A DNA stretch of 64,000 nucleotides, taken from Turnera subulata. Lineage: Eukaryota; Streptophyta; Magnoliopsida; Malpighiales; Passifloraceae. Both the position numbers and the translations under genes were made by a program. Below, in pieces: positions 35,802 through 49,096 of the stretch (position 1 is the stretch's first letter; each line of letters starts with the position of its first letter). A model generated the notes under the pieces. The model was not told where the DNA came from. It was given only the letters and a program-made list of their open reading frames with translations, and ran no database searches. The stretch lies in assembly GCA_028386065.3 (NCBI GenBank), contig JAKUCV010002086.1, positions 1-64,000 on the forward strand, in the 5' to 3' direction.

Positions 35802-36055
35802 GGAATAAAGTCTTTTTTCATCCTTGTATTAGACCTGAAAGTTGAAAGTCATCCCTGTATTGGATTTTGGTTTGTTTTCATCCCTCTCTTTGTAATTTTG
35901 CTTATTTTCATCCTTGTGTTCACCTTTTTGGCCTATTTGGAGGGATGAAAACAAGCCAAAATCCTCGAACAGAGGGATGCAAATAGGCCAAAACTAATAC
36001 ATGGATGACTTTTAACTTTATGGTCTAACACATGGATGAAAAAAGGCTTTAATCC
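35802..36055. mobile_element. Fold-back MITE, Mutator-like
   Basis: A 254-bp element whose two halves are largely inverted copies: GGAATAAAGTCTTTTTTCAT at the left against ATGAAAAAAGGCTTTAATCC at the right, with paired GGGATGAAAACA and TGTTTTCATCCC near the centre. It is flanked by the 10-bp duplication GTTCCTTACC (35792-35801 and 36056-36065), present once in the partner LTR at about 41020-41029. The duplication length suits Mutator-type elements. It has no coding potential. Confidence 0.85.
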
Positions 36056-37285
36056 GTTCCTTACCCAGTAAAAATCCAAATGAATTCATATGCACAAGTA
36101 TTAACCAAACAACCGAGCCAACACCAAAACACCAATAATAAATGCAACCCAACACAGGATTCAAAGGGAAGAATCCCTAGAGCACTTACCGGAACCAAAA
36201 CTCGAAGGCCTGAACCTGATTGAACTACGATGTCGAGCTCTGCAACCCACTACCCGTAATCCTCTACCAAAGTCCCGGCCACCATTCCTTGCCAAGAACA
36301 CAAATCCGAAAACTCACTGTCGGATACCATACCCGCGTCAGCCCCGACAGCAACCATGGCAACACTCGCCGCCAAAACGACCACGAGCCACCGAACAACG
36401 TCCACTCGTCCCCGGCAACAAGGCATCAGACCCGATTTCAACACCCAAAAGAAAGAAAAAGAAAAAGAGACGAAGAGCAGGGACAGTGGCGAGGCTTACT
36501 AGGCAGCGGCGAGCTCATTCCCGAACTCACCAGTCGCACGCGCAAGCAGGGCAAGCTTCCTGGTCGTCCGTCACAGTTCTCCACGAACAGCTCCTCCATA
36601 TGCGAGAAGCAAGACAACTACGACATGATGGTGCGAGGGAGAAGAGGCGGGGACAACACTGCAGGTGGGTATGGCTTTGACTCCATGACGCGAGTCAGAC
36701 CACGCAATCCCTCCTTCGACCGACAGCAGCGGCGGCAGTGTAGAAGAAAGGCAGAGGCGGCGACAACAACAAAAGGAGAGGAAAGATTGAAGGTTGGTAA
36801 CCGTGGGAAGAAATCGTAGAGAGAAAAGAAAGAAGGGGCAGCCGAACTCAAAAACAAAAAAAGAGAAGAGAAGTCAGGAGAGAGAAGAAAAGAGAGAATA
36901 TATAGGTGCACCCTAGGGTTAGGGTTTCGTCAATAGCAAAACGGTGTTGTTTTTCCTCCAAACGACATCACTTCATCTACAAGCCCCTCCTCTGGTCAAC
37001 CTCAAAGTCAAAACACACTCTTATATGTGCTTTATGCTTTGTCCCAGACAAAACTACGTAGTTTAAGTGAAACTACTGCCAATGACGTGTTTTATTCCCA
37101 TAACACTATCTAATTCCATATACAAGAAAATACTTGGAGAAAAAAAATTTATAATTCTGGAAATACATTTCTCACGACCATGAAATAATCCCGAAAATTT
37201 TTTACGAGGGCAGAAATTGGAAGTTAAATTCCAAAAATTTCAAAATGTCCATAACAATTAATTAGCGAAAAATCGGGCCGTTGCA

Positions 37286-38742
37286 GTTCTACCCCACTTA
37301 ACAAAATTTCGTCCTTGAAATTTCAAGATAAGTCAAGCAACCAAGTGCTTAGCTGACACAAACAAGTGTCACCCGGTATCAAAATACCGTTGGCCAAACC
37401 ACCAAGTAGAACCATCATGTCCATCAAATACATTTTCATGCAAGAACTCCAATATACCCAAGTCAATCATAGACTTAGTCTAACATGATCAATAGATCAT
37501 AATATCAATGCACTAACCCAAGAGTCTTATCCAAACATCATCAACATGATTAGTACCAAAATCCATAAATCCTTTCATTAATCACCACTTAACCAAATGT
37601 TTCCAATCCTTTAATCCTTTAAGCATATCCATAGATAACAGAACCCAAAATTGTTACCCAAGTAACAAGATCATCACTTCCATTGCAAATACCTCAAGAA
37701 CAAAAATCCATATTCTATTTCATGTTCTGAACCTTAAAGTAGTTCCTTTATCACACTCCAATTTCACCAAAATTCGTATCTATCCCGAATCATACCTTAG
37801 GACTAGAACCCGATCATTACCAAAATATCATAGTTATACTTCTATACCATGGATTCCTCACGACCCAAACATTTTTTTCAAAACTCATACTCATGAATCT
37901 ATTCCTCAAGCCATTCTTAACACGAACATCAAAATTTCCCCGAAGAAGAACTTCAAATGCCACTATATCTCTCATCACATAATTTAACAACTAGCAGCTG
38001 AATCACAAAACTCGAGATCACCAAAAAAAAAAAATCAAACCACAATATGAACATATTATCAGCATACCCATCCAACACATGGACTATAACCTCAACAAAA
38101 ATTCATGATCAAAACCTTTTATCACAATCACCATTAGTATCTCAAATCTCAACAAAAGTTAAATACTTCAAGAACAGTTAAAAGATATTTCCCCAAATAT
38201 ACCATTAGATCAACCTCAATTTAATTCAAAAAGTTATCAGTTCGAACTCCGAACAAGATTTAATCCATATAATAATTCGCGAGTAATTTCAAGTCCTCGA
38301 GCTCAGACAATCAGACCACAAATGACATGGTCCCGAAAACCACAAGAATCATATCCACAAGAATCACATCAGATCACCACTTGATAGATGTAATCTCCAA
38401 AAACAAATCGATGGTTCTTACTTTTATTGGCCGATTCCACACAGTCTCGAAACATAAACAAAAAGTCAAGAGTCCACACCGACTCTGACAAAACGTGGAT
38501 ATCCCACAAAATAAATTTTACTACAGCCTAAGCTATAAAAGCAAGCATGTCATTTCAACGATAATATCGGGTCACTCCGACCCTCTGGAGGTGCGTGTCC
38601 TCCACCGGATCCATAGTCCGACTCACTATATGAATGCATGTGACAGAGTAACAGACGACTAAAAAGGAGCAGACTTAAGTACACAAGATCACAAAACACA
38701 TCAACACAACCCCAAGGATCTACAGCCGGCTCCGCAACCAAC
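37286..38742 (-). other. Internal region of LARD-1, non-coding
   Basis: 1457 bp of AC-rich sequence without retroviral motifs. It is similar to the LARD-2 internal region (55646-57097), for example at TTTCGTCCT, ACCGTTGGCC, CATGGTCCC and CTACAGCCTAAGC. A PBS TGGTTGCGGAGC reads on the minus strand at 38729-38740. Conservation of a non-coding core between two copies suggests a packaging or replication role, but this is an inference. Confidence 0.8.
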
Positions 38743-41700
38743 TGAAACGCATGTAACCCAAATTGTCCAATTTAATTAATTAAAATTTGTGAAAAGACCA
38801 AATTGCCCTTTCTGCTCGGGATACGATACAAACAACATAACCAGCATACAATTATACAATAAATTATACAAGAACGCGAGTATGCAGCGGAAGACAAAAC
38901 ATATAATAACATGTATGCAGTGAACTCTATGGATCCGACCTAAGGAGGAAAGCACCGCCACCTGCTGATGTGCGCTCCTGATCATCGATCAGTTAACCTG
39001 TATAAAGACTGTGAGGGGGTGAGACCAACCACTGTCTCACCGCAAACAAATAAACTAGTATATGAAAATACAAATCAACTACAAGTACACCGGCATCAGG
39101 CAACAGCAACCACAGTGCACAAACAAGTCACAATGAACAATACAAGTCAACATCAGACTTCAAACCAACACTGATCTTTAATCACTTTATTATCATTGTA
39201 CTTTATTGTTATTAGGGTTGAATGTTTTATTAGGGCCCTCTACAATGTGCGTCGGGCGCGGTAGCGTCTGCAGACCCTCAGGGCAGAAGCCCAAAAAAAT
39301 ATACATATATAGATACACATCGGAATGGGTAAGTTCTGATAAAAAGATAACCACTAATAACCAGGTGGCCGACAGCTCTAGGAGGGGTGCTCTCCTCAAG
39401 AAATAAATAATACAAAACCTTGGGGTACACCGGATAATCCCCAAGTCGCCAGCTCTATGAGGGATGCTCTCACCAAATGAATAAAATAATACCATCAAAG
39501 AAACCAAGGGGTACACCCGACATTCCCCAAGGCGCCAGCTCTGTGAGGGGTAAAGTCACTAAAGAACTAATCGAGGGGCGTACCGAATTATCCCCTCGTC
39601 GCCGTCTCTGTGAGTATAACTCACTATTATTTCAGGACCCGAGGGGTACCCTCTCCCCTGCTCGGTGCTACCGGTCAAAAACCCCACAGTAGTATTTTCT
39701 TTTAAGTATGTTATTTTCAATTATGCTCAAACAGTACGTGTGCTATACGTTATGAGTAGTCAGGTTTGTGTGGATTTAATATTTTATTCTTAAGTCCGGG
39801 CTTCTAGCCCATGGTTCACCCCACAAACCACAAAACCATATATCATGATATAAACTCATAACAAAATGAATCATGCTCAATTGGCATATCACATCACACA
39901 GGCACACAATTCACGTAATCAGGCATACAGCATCAAAGGCATCATCAGTAAGAAATAAACTGCAACCAAGAATTTTCCCAAAGCAGGCAAGCATGAATGC
40001 AACATTCAAGGCCAATCAAATACTACTACTTTATGTACCATGACAGTTAACCGCGTATCGTAGGCAGTATAGCATACAAAGGTTTATATGTCCTCACCTG
40101 GTCGATAGACAGAAAGCATCCAATACTTTCTCGACATAAAATCTTGACGCTCGTAAGGTATCACCGATGCCTAAGCATTGACACTTGTATCAACTATAGC
40201 ATACAGACGTAATATGAAACGCATACTTGGTATTTCATAAGTTGTGGTAGAAATCCTTTTATGACAAGAATTCTTATACAGCATGAGACGTAACGAGGAA
40301 GGATTTGTCTCTCGGTCAAATTAGTTGTGGAACTCATTTGAAACTAGAAATCCATTTGGAAACCAAATGCATAGACACCAAGGTTTCATGGCTCAACACC
40401 TCACGGCAAAAAACCATTAGAATGATTAAAACTTTTGAATTTAGAAATTTTGCGTTGAAAACAAGTTAAAAGCCACTATAATTGTCACCCAACATTTAGA
40501 ATATATAAGTTACTAGGTGTCAAAATTTCAGTTTAAACAGTGCCCATAAACACGATTTGATAACAAGGAATTTAAAAAAAACCATATAAACCCATGTGAG
40601 ACGCGCTAAGCTAAAGTTGATACCAAACCCCACAAAAGCTATGTTAAATCTTTGTGCTTTAATGTATAAGTATCAACCTTTACTCCATGTGTTCTTCTAG
40701 CCAACATAGACAAGTACTTAAATGCATATTCTCGTAGTTAAATAACCAATTCTTGCCCGCAAGACACTTTGCCACATGTATCAAGCTAGAGTTTGGTATT
40801 CTGTAAGTAAGAACCAAGCACGTATTTGCATTGCTTCCTCTAAAAAAAACTCTTTACTAAATTTACCAGGACTTGAAATGACTTCCTAATCATGTTGGGC
40901 AGCACTATGAACCCCAAAACAAAAACAGAATTATTATCATTATCTACTTGAAAACCCGAAATAATTTTATTGCATTTTCATGACAGATTCAGCGCAACAT
41001 TTACAAAGGATTAGTATGGTTCCTTACCCAGTAAAAATCCAAATGAATTCATATGCACAAGTAATAACCAAACAACCGAGCCAACACCAAAACACCAGTA
41101 GTAAATGCAACCCAACACAGGATTCAAAGGGAAGAATCGCCGAAGCACTTACCAGAACCAAAACTCGAAGGCCTGAACCTGATTGAACTACGATGCCGAG
41201 CTCTGCAACCCACTGCCCGGAATCCTCTACCAAAGTCCCGGCCACCATTCCTTGCCAAGAACACAAACCCGACCACTCACTGTCGGATACCATACCCGCG
41301 TCAGCCTTGACAGTAGCCATGGCAACACTCGCCGCCAGAACGACCACGAGCCACCGAACAACGTCCACTCGTCCCCGGCAACAAGGCATCAGACCCGATA
41401 TCAACACCCAAAAAAAAAAAGAAAAAGAGACGAAGAGCAGGGACGGTGGCGAGGCTTACCAGGCAGCGGCGAGCTCATTCCAGAACTCACCAGTCGCAAG
41501 CGCAAGCAGGGCAAGCTTCCTGGTCCTCCGTCACAGTTCTCCACGAAAAGCTCCTCCCTATGCGAGAAGCAAGACAACGACGACGTGACGGTGCGAGGGA
41601 GAAGAGGCTGGGACAACACTGCAGGTGGGTATGGCTTTGACTCCATGACGCGAGTCAGACCACGCAATCCCTCCTTCGACCGACAGCAGCGGCGGCGGTC

Positions 41701-42244
41701 TAGAAGAAAGGCAGAGGCGGCGACGGCAGCAAAAGGAGAGGAAAGATTGAAGGTTGGTAACCGTGGGAAGAAATCGTGGAGAGAAAAGAAAGAAGGGGCA
41801 GCCGAACTCAAAGACAGAAAAAGAGAAGAGAAGTCAGGAGAGAGAAGAAAAGAGAGAATATATAGGTGCACCCTAGGGTTAGGGTTTCGTCAATAACAAA
41901 ACGGAGTCGTTTTGCCTCCAAACGACATCACTTCGTCTACAAGCCCCTCCTCTGGTCAACCTCAAAGTCAAAACACACTCCTATATGTGTTTTATGCTTT
42001 GCCCCAGACAAAACTACGTAGTTTTATGTGAAACTACCGCCAATGACGTGTTTTATTCCCATAACACTATCTAATTCCATATACAAGAAAATACTTGGAG
42101 AAAAAAATTTATAATTCTAGAAATGCATTTCTCACGACCATGAAATAATCCCGAAAATTTTTTATGAGGGCAGAAATTGGAAATTAAATTCCAAAAATTT
42201 CAAAAATTCCATAACAATTAATTAACAAAAAACGGGGCGTTACA
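38743..42244 (-). repeat. 5' LTR of LARD-1 (3502 bp)
   Basis: An uninterrupted partner that preserves the empty sites of both insertions in the other LTR (TAGAC near 40371-40375 and GTTCCTTACC near 41020-41029). It has the GC-rich tandem units at about 39380-39680. Plus-strand frames such as 41183-41896 are antisense to the LTR and have no domain. Confidence 0.9.
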
Positions 42245-42249
42245 CAGCG

Positions 42250-43560
42250 CGTATTCTACTCCCCCTCATTTTGGCCTCCCTTGATGTCTCGAAGTCGTCG
42301 CATGCCAATCTTCTTTATTAGCTTCTCAACAGTTGAAGTAGGAAATGATTTCTTAAATAATTCTTCCAGGTTGTCACTTGGACCAATCATTGATGTATTC
42401 TTCCTTCAATTGGGCAATGGAAACAGAACTTCATGAATTATTATTGAAGCATCTTCATCGCTATCTTATCTTTTGTGGTCGCCATGATATAGCAGTTCCT
42501 TCATCTATTAATGAGTAGCGTGTGTCTTTTTGTGCTTTATCTGGATCAAATAACTGACTTGCATCTACAAAAGAAACTATATTCTCTTTGGACGTGTAAG
42601 GTTAAAATAATTTCACGTCCATTATATCCCGAAGATAACGGAATATATATTTATACACTAGAGCAAAGTCATATCTTGCTAATAGGTTTATGGCAAAAGC
42701 TTCAGGCTTTATGTTACTAGCAAGATAAACTGTACTGATATGATACTTCAGGATCAAACTAGTTTCTTTTGAGATTTTTCATTTCAAACTCTTTCTTTAA
42801 ATATGCACGGCTTTTGGAAAATTCTTCAAGAATTCCAATAATATTATAATAACAAAATTCACATATAGATCAAAAATATCAACAAAAATAACAATAATAA
42901 TAAAATCACACATGCACTGATTAAATAAAATACATAAAGCATATATGCAAGCATGATTATACTATACATATTCAAATTGGTTCAAACCATGTAAATATCA
43001 ATTTAGTTTAATTGAGTATATTCCCAGAAATTAGTTGCTTCAGGCAACTTGAATCCTTAAGGGATTCTCATATATATGTCATGACTTATGGATCCATAAA
43101 AATAGGCTGTAATAACATCCACTAGACGCATTTCTAGTTTTTCATGTACTCCTAGACTTATTGAATGATGAAAAATAATTGCATCCACCACAGGAGAGTT
43201 TGTCTCCTCATAATTAATACCGGATCGTTGGGTAAAATTTGTGTTGTAAACCGTGTTTTATATCTCACTTCATTTCATTCTTGCACAAATACCCAATTAT
43301 TAACGACCGATTTTACATTATCAAGTGTAGGGACTACAGGCCCAAAACTTCTCGCTTCATAAGTGAGGCTAACTCAACCTTAATTATGTATCTTTGTCTT
43401 TGGCCAATTATTTCTGCACCTACATTCATCAACAGATGTAGGTTTATGATCCTCATTTTCTTTCATAATATTTAGCGCTACATATGCAAAAATTCCATCG
43501 ACGGTTATTTCACGTCGGTTCCATCGTGTTCGTGACATAGTATAATTGATCGATGTCTCA
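42250..43560 (-). pseudogene. Copia-2 RT and RNase H remnants
   Basis: On the minus strand, 42420-42250 gives the RNase H end (SFPTSTVEKLIKKIGMRRLR), followed by a GAGGGGGAG purine run. RT remnants at 43400-42750 include FGPVV, NWVFVQ, HEKLEMRL and VITAYFYGS-like segments and FEMKNL. Stops and shifts occur throughout; no intact catalytic motif is visible. Confidence 0.75.
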
Positions 43561-45000
43561 TTATTTTCATTTATTTCAGGTACTTAAGTTACTTCTGGAA
43601 CTTTATCAATTGTGTCAGGAACCTCTTCTTGAGGACTTTCAACTTGAACCTCTACTGGAGGTTTTATTTTATCCATGGGGCCATCTTGTATCTTTGCCCC
43701 TTTTTCTCTATCGAGAATTTTTATATTTGGAACCGAGTGGTATTCCACGCTTCTGGCATAATCTAGATTCATTTGCATTCTATAATTATTCTCCAGGAAC
43801 ATCAATTTGAATAAGAGCATCTGCAGCTCGCGTACAAGATTTGATCACTCTGTTTAGATCAACAAATGTGTCTGGCAATTGATTTATCAAATTTTACAAA
43901 TAAATCACCTTTTGAACTTCAGGTTCACACTGATTTGTTCGAGGATCGAAAACTAGATATTGATATAGCATTTCAATAATCTCTTGATCCAGCTACTTAT
44001 TTTCTCCCCCTGATGTTGGGTAAACACTTCCATCAAATTAACAATAAGCAAATCTTGCTGTGAATAAATCTTCAATCTCTAGTCAATGGTTTCAATTATT
44101 TTGTAACTGATGGAGATTCATACCCAACATATATTCTCAATCTTCTTTAAGGACCAATTTTACTATACTGTGGTGGAGCAATTGGCATATATACAACCAA
44201 TAGTCCGAAGATCGGAGATATTAGGTTCGTGACCATGAACAATTAAATGGGAGAGAGCTTATAATAATTTGTTGGCATGATGCGCATAATGCTTGCTAGA
44301 TGCAAAATAGTATATCCCCAAGTAATAATGAGGAGTTTGCATCTCATTAATGGCCTTGCAATCAATTAGAAATGTTTGATAAACGGTTCTGCTAGACCGT
44401 TTTCGGTATGAACATAAACTACAGGATGTCCAACCGTAAATTGAAATGACATATTAGAACCGAATTCACCAGTATTATCAAGTGTGCTCGCAATTTGATT
44501 AAATATGATAATAAGCGCGCAAATGCCAAATTGCATGAAGCAAGAAGCACACACATGGGGAGCATCTAGTCGATGCATCGATTAAAACCATAAAATACCT
44601 AAATGGTCCACATAATAGATGTATATATCCACAAATATTTCTCTGAATTCTTTCCAAAGAATGTTGGTGATTCTAGGCCAATCTTATTATATCTAGGCCG
44701 AACAATTAATTTTTCCTGTGAGCAAGCAAGAACATGGAAATTTATTAAATTGAAAAAACTTCTGGTTTTTCAATGAACGACCAAATGAATTTTCAATAAT
44801 TCAATGCATCATTATTGATCCAGGATGGCCCAACCGGTCATGCCAAACAATAAATCCATCAGCCAACTTCTAGTTGGTGCCAGCTTCGGGCTGTGCAAAC
44901 TATGTATCAAATAACTTGGGAAAATTATTTGCCAGCTACAGGCTGGTACCAGCTTCAGGCTGCTATATGCAAACTTAGGCTATTGTGTATTAGTTTTAAA
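43561..45000 (-). pseudogene. Copia-2 integrase remnant
   Basis: On the minus strand the pre-integrase segment VWHDRLGHPGSIMM lies near 44860-44820, with an IIENS stretch after it. The core has DNTGEFGS (44480 region) and HPVVYVHTENGLAEPFIK at 44430-44370. Between this and RT is a linker with PNIKILDREKGAK (43740-43700). Heavily mutated. The protease region expected before it is absent. Confidence 0.75.
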
Positions 45001-45294
45001 TTACTGTATGCCAGTCATAATTGATGACAGAAAAATCAGAATGATTGAACAATCATTAATGTGACGACAAACCTTTTCAAAAAGTAAATCCTTGAAGATT
45101 GAGAAAGCTTTGGAGTTTTGTGAAAAATTATTTGCATTTCTAATCACCGAAATTTCCCTTGGATCTTTCCGGAGATAGAAAAAGGGTCCACATTTGAAAA
45201 AACAGACGTCTTTCTTTCTAAACTCAGTGTATAAGATGGGAGGAGAGTTATGTAGTGGAAAATAGGAAGATTTAGAAAAACACAACGAGATAAG

Positions 45295-45517
45295 ATGTCT
45301 TCCCCGACTACTGTCTTCTTTGTTGAGGGTGAATCTCTTGGAAGGAGGAATAGGTTAGCATGTAGTATGGTGAATGAGCAACAAGAGGAACTACCGAGTG
45401 AGCTCGCAAGAATTCCTCGTTTGGTTCTCGTTGATGAGCTCTATTCGTCTAGGTTCTTTGTAATTCCTATGGAAGAAACTTTCTTCCTAGAGGACCAAGG
45501 TAACCTAAGGGTTTCAT
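45295..45517 (+). pseudogene. Antisense ORF family, copy A, 5' part
   Basis: ATG 45295 opens a frame of 74 codons whose protein (FFVEGESLGRRNRL, then LVLVDELYSSRFFV) is about 70 percent identical to the N-terminus of intact copy B at 52046-51363. LARD-2 cuts it after the VS codons, with TTCAT at 45513-45517 as the left target duplication. It lies on the opposite strand to copia-2 and in the position where protease would be expected. A TATA-like GTATAAGA lies at 45229-45236. The family is unknown to me. Confidence 0.7.
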
Positions 45518-48129
45518 TGAAACGCCCGTATCCCAAATTATCCAATTTAGTTAATTAAAATATGTGAAAAGACCAAATTGCCCTTTATACCCTGGATACG
45601 ATACAAACAACATGATCAATGACAAATTATACAATAAATTAAATAACAACGAATATACAGCGGAAGACAATACATATAATAACATGTATGCAGTGAACTC
45701 TATGGATCCGACCCGAGGAGAGGATAACACCACCACCACCTGATATGCACTCCTGATCATCGATCAGTTAACCTGTGTAAAAACTGTGAGGGGGTGAGAC
45801 CAACCATTGTCTCACCGAAAACAAATAAACCAGAGTATACAGTTACAAATCAACCACAAATACACCGGCATCCGGCAATAGCAATCACAGTGCATGCACA
45901 AATCACAGTGCGCAGAACAAGGTCAACGTCAGACCTTAATTCCACACTTAACTCAAATCATCTTATTGAAGTGATAGTTTATCACTTATTAACTTTGAAT
46001 ATTTTATTAGGGCCCTATACTGTGTCTGTCGGGCGCGGTAGCGACTGGCCAGCTCCCCAGGGCATAAGCCCAAACATAAACATATATGTATACATATATC
46101 AGCACATCGGAATGGGTAGGTTCCAACAAAGAAAACCACTAACAATCAAGTGGCCGACAGCTCTAGGAGGGGTGCTCTCCTCAAAGGAATATACAATCCA
46201 AAAGTTTTGGGGCACACCCGTCAGTCCCCAAGTCGCCGGCTCTGTGAGGGGTGCTCTCACCAAAGAAAATAGATAATAACAAATAACCAAGGGGTACACC
46301 CGATAAATCCCTAAGGCGCCAGCTCTGTGAGTATACCTCACTATACTAATCGAGGGGCGTATCCATCAATCCCCTCGTCGCCATCTCTGTGAGTATACCT
46401 CACTATAATAGCAGGACCCACTCGGTGCTACCGGTCAACAGCCCCACAGTAGAAATTATTTATCTTTTAATTTACCAGCTCAGTAAGTTGTAGTGTATCA
46501 TGGAGAGAGTAGTTGTAGGCTCTTTTCTAACAGTACATCTCATGTACTCAAAACATGATGACAAGCATCATAGATACCATATCATAGTACAACCATCATG
46601 TGATTACCAAGAACATAAAAAGGCAATCAAGCAGCCAACAGTCGTATAACAGGTGATACACAACCAAGCCAACAACAGGCAGCAACACAAATAGCAGCAC
46701 ATAAACACGTAGGTCATAACATGGCAAACATCTCAACACTTCAGTGCACATAATTATACGGTTACCTCATTTTTAACCAAGAACGTTAACCCGAGTACCG
46801 TGGGCAGTAACGACATACCAAGGTTTATAAGTCCTCACCTGAGCTATATTAGAAACATCTTGAATGATAAGCCATCTCCTACCCCGACACGATATCGTTC
46901 CTACCTTTATCGCAAGATGGGATCACATATAATGTATACAATTATAATATGAAATGCATGTATGCTGACCATGTGCCCAAGAATTCCTCTCAACACGTTA
47001 TAAAATTCCCCTTTGAAAGCTTGGATCTGAAGCCCAAATTCTTAGAAAATTGAAGACCATTTAGAAACCAATAAATCATGTTCAAAGAATCACCAAGTGT
47101 ACAAGTCATGGTCTCAAGTCAAAACTGCATATAACGTTAACCAAATAGCCTTGTTTAACAACCCCTCTTTTTATGAAACCTACAAGAATCAGGTACATAA
47201 AAGCCTAGGTGTAGAAACCAAGTTTCAAGGCACAAGCCTCAATCCACTGCAAACCCATTTGACAAAAATGAGTCTTTTGATTTGTTACCCTCGCGTTGAA
47301 ACAAATTAGACAAATTGAAGAGTGTCATTTTCCATATACAATATTGTTTGGTAAAGTAATAGTTTGGAGAGTAAAGATATTGGTACAAATCATATTAACC
47401 CATGTGAAATGCACTAATTTACTTGGTGTAAGTCCTCTCTTATTTCTTATACAAGAATCACCATCACACTAACTTAGTGTTTCATTAGGTATTCAATAAC
47501 TCTAAATGGGCCTTGGAAGGCAAAAACCACGTGTTATGTTGAACATATAGACATGTATTTAAACACTTATTCAATTAGTTAACTAACCTATGCCCTCAAG
47601 TTACGAAATTTGCAGCATATAACATTTTCAAAATGGCTATTCTACACTTACAGCCTGACCTCAAAACCAAAAACATAGTTGCGTTAGGCAAACAATTGGC
47701 AAACCAATTCCAAATCAAGATTTATGCTTAAAAGAAGTCGATTGCCATAGAACCCGAATAACCAAATGCCCAGAAACAAAAGACCATGAATGATTAATAA
47801 ATAAAGGACTACTCAGCTCAACGTTACATAAAGCGATAATGCTTGGGTCATTACCCGTTAGAATTATTCTGCCCGAATCCAAGAACTCGCCAACTCGCCA
47901 GAGTTTTGAACACGGTTCCATAAAATACCACTTCCGGCCAGACCTGAGACCGCAACCAGACCAATCCACTCTTGTTGCCAACAAATCACAACCCGATTAC
48001 CACTCCAGCTCGCCCATAGTCGAACAACAAAGAATCAGTTCAGAGTCGCCAGCAGCCCAAACAAGCAACCACCCATTTAGAATCAAACCCATAAAAGAGG
48101 AGAAAGCAAGGGAAGGTAGGAGAGGAGGG

Positions 48130-49041
48130 TGTTAGAAATAGTTTTTTGCTAATGCCTCCATGTCTCATACAGGTTTTGATATTGACAAGCCGGACATTGA
48201 TTCAAAATGACAACAAACTCGAGGAAAAAAGAAATCACTCCCGAAGCAAAAAGAAATAACTCAAAGAGAAGAAATTTAAAGTGAAGAAGAGCACAAGAAT
48301 TAAAGCACAAGAAGATTTAGGAACCTAATTGTAAAAGGTTAACACTCAAATTCTTCTAAGATGTTAGCTCAAACATAATCAATTTTTTCTCATTCATAGC
48401 ATTCTTTTTATCAATCATAAAAATGGCTTTTTAGCACTAAACATCGATGTTGTGTTTCTACACATCGATGTTCGTGCCTTCTAAAAGGTTTATCAAAAGC
48501 GGCAGTAGCTCAAAACATCGATGTTGGCATCCCAAACATCGATGTTCTCCTGACCGATTGCATTTCAAGATGTTTTGCAGAAACACTGTTCAAACATCGA
48601 TGTTCACTTTTCAAACATCGATGTTCTACTTGTTAATCAACATCCACACTTTGAGAGAGTTTTTATTTTGAGTGTTGTGAGTGTTGTTATACACTTGAAG
48701 GGAGGTTTGTTCCCTTGTTGTGATTCATAGGAAGAGGGTTTTCTTTCTGTGTGAGAAGTCTTGAAGTAAGGTATCTTCAAGCGGGAGTGTTGAGGTTCAT
48801 GTGACTTGAACTCTCAGGTTGTAAACGGTTTGTTAAGCACCCGAAAGCTTAACGTAGACAGTGAAATCTTCAAGAGAGTCTCTCGGAGGACTGGATTAGC
48901 CACACAAGTTGTGTGTGTGAACCAGTATAAAATTCGGTGTGTCCCTCATTCTTTCAATTCCGTAATTATTCCCTGCAAGTTTTTAATTTGTCCGTAAAAC
49001 GCTATTCACACCCCCTCTAGCGTAGGGCACCTGTTCTAACA
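48130..49041 (+). repeat. 5' LTR of Sirevirus-2
   Basis: 912 bp, deleted in the middle relative to the right LTR. Exact or near-exact 12-bp palindromes start at 48440, 48461, 48514, 48535, 48593 and 48614. Confidence 0.92.
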
Positions 49042-49043
49042 AT

Positions 49044-49055
49044 TGGTAGCAGAGC
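49044..49055 (+). promoter_or_regulatory. Primer binding site of Sirevirus-2
   Basis: TGGTAGCAGAGC, two bases after the LTR, close to the initiator tRNA-Met type site. Confidence 0.8.
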
Positions 49056-49096
49056 CTAACTCTCTGAAAGACTTAACCGTTTGAGAGAAACTTTCC

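Larger units (their letters stand above)
32700..37285 (-). repeat. 3' LTR of LARD-1, with two nested insertions
   Basis: Removal of the Cassandra and its duplication, then of the MITE and its duplication, leaves about 3.3 kb that match 38743-42244. Two short segments present in the partner at about 40405-40600 are absent here. GC-rich tandem units lie at 33330-33640. Confidence 0.88.
32700..42244 (-). mobile_element. LARD-1: long-LTR element with non-coding internal region
   Basis: The perfect 5-bp duplication CAGCG flanks it (32695-32699 and 42245-42249). On the minus strand the LTRs run TGTAACG/TGCAACG...GGGCGTTTCA. The internal region is only 1457 bp (37286-38742), lacks gag and pol motifs, has a PBS next to the 5' LTR and the complement of a GAAATTTC-AAGGACGAAATTT tail next to the 3' LTR. 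The left LTR was later hit by a Cassandra and by a MITE. LARD-2 belongs to the same family. Confidence 0.9.

Noticed and set aside
36220..36819. 199-residue plus-strand frame, and its 237-residue counterpart at 41183-41896
   Set aside because: Both lie in the LARD-1 LTRs, antisense to the element, in a GC- and purine-rich stretch. There is no recognisable domain. The similarity between them comes from the paired LTRs and is no sign of selection.
45001..45285. 94-residue minus-strand frame beside copy A
   Set aside because: No copia domain could be recognised in it, and it overlaps the upstream region of copy A.
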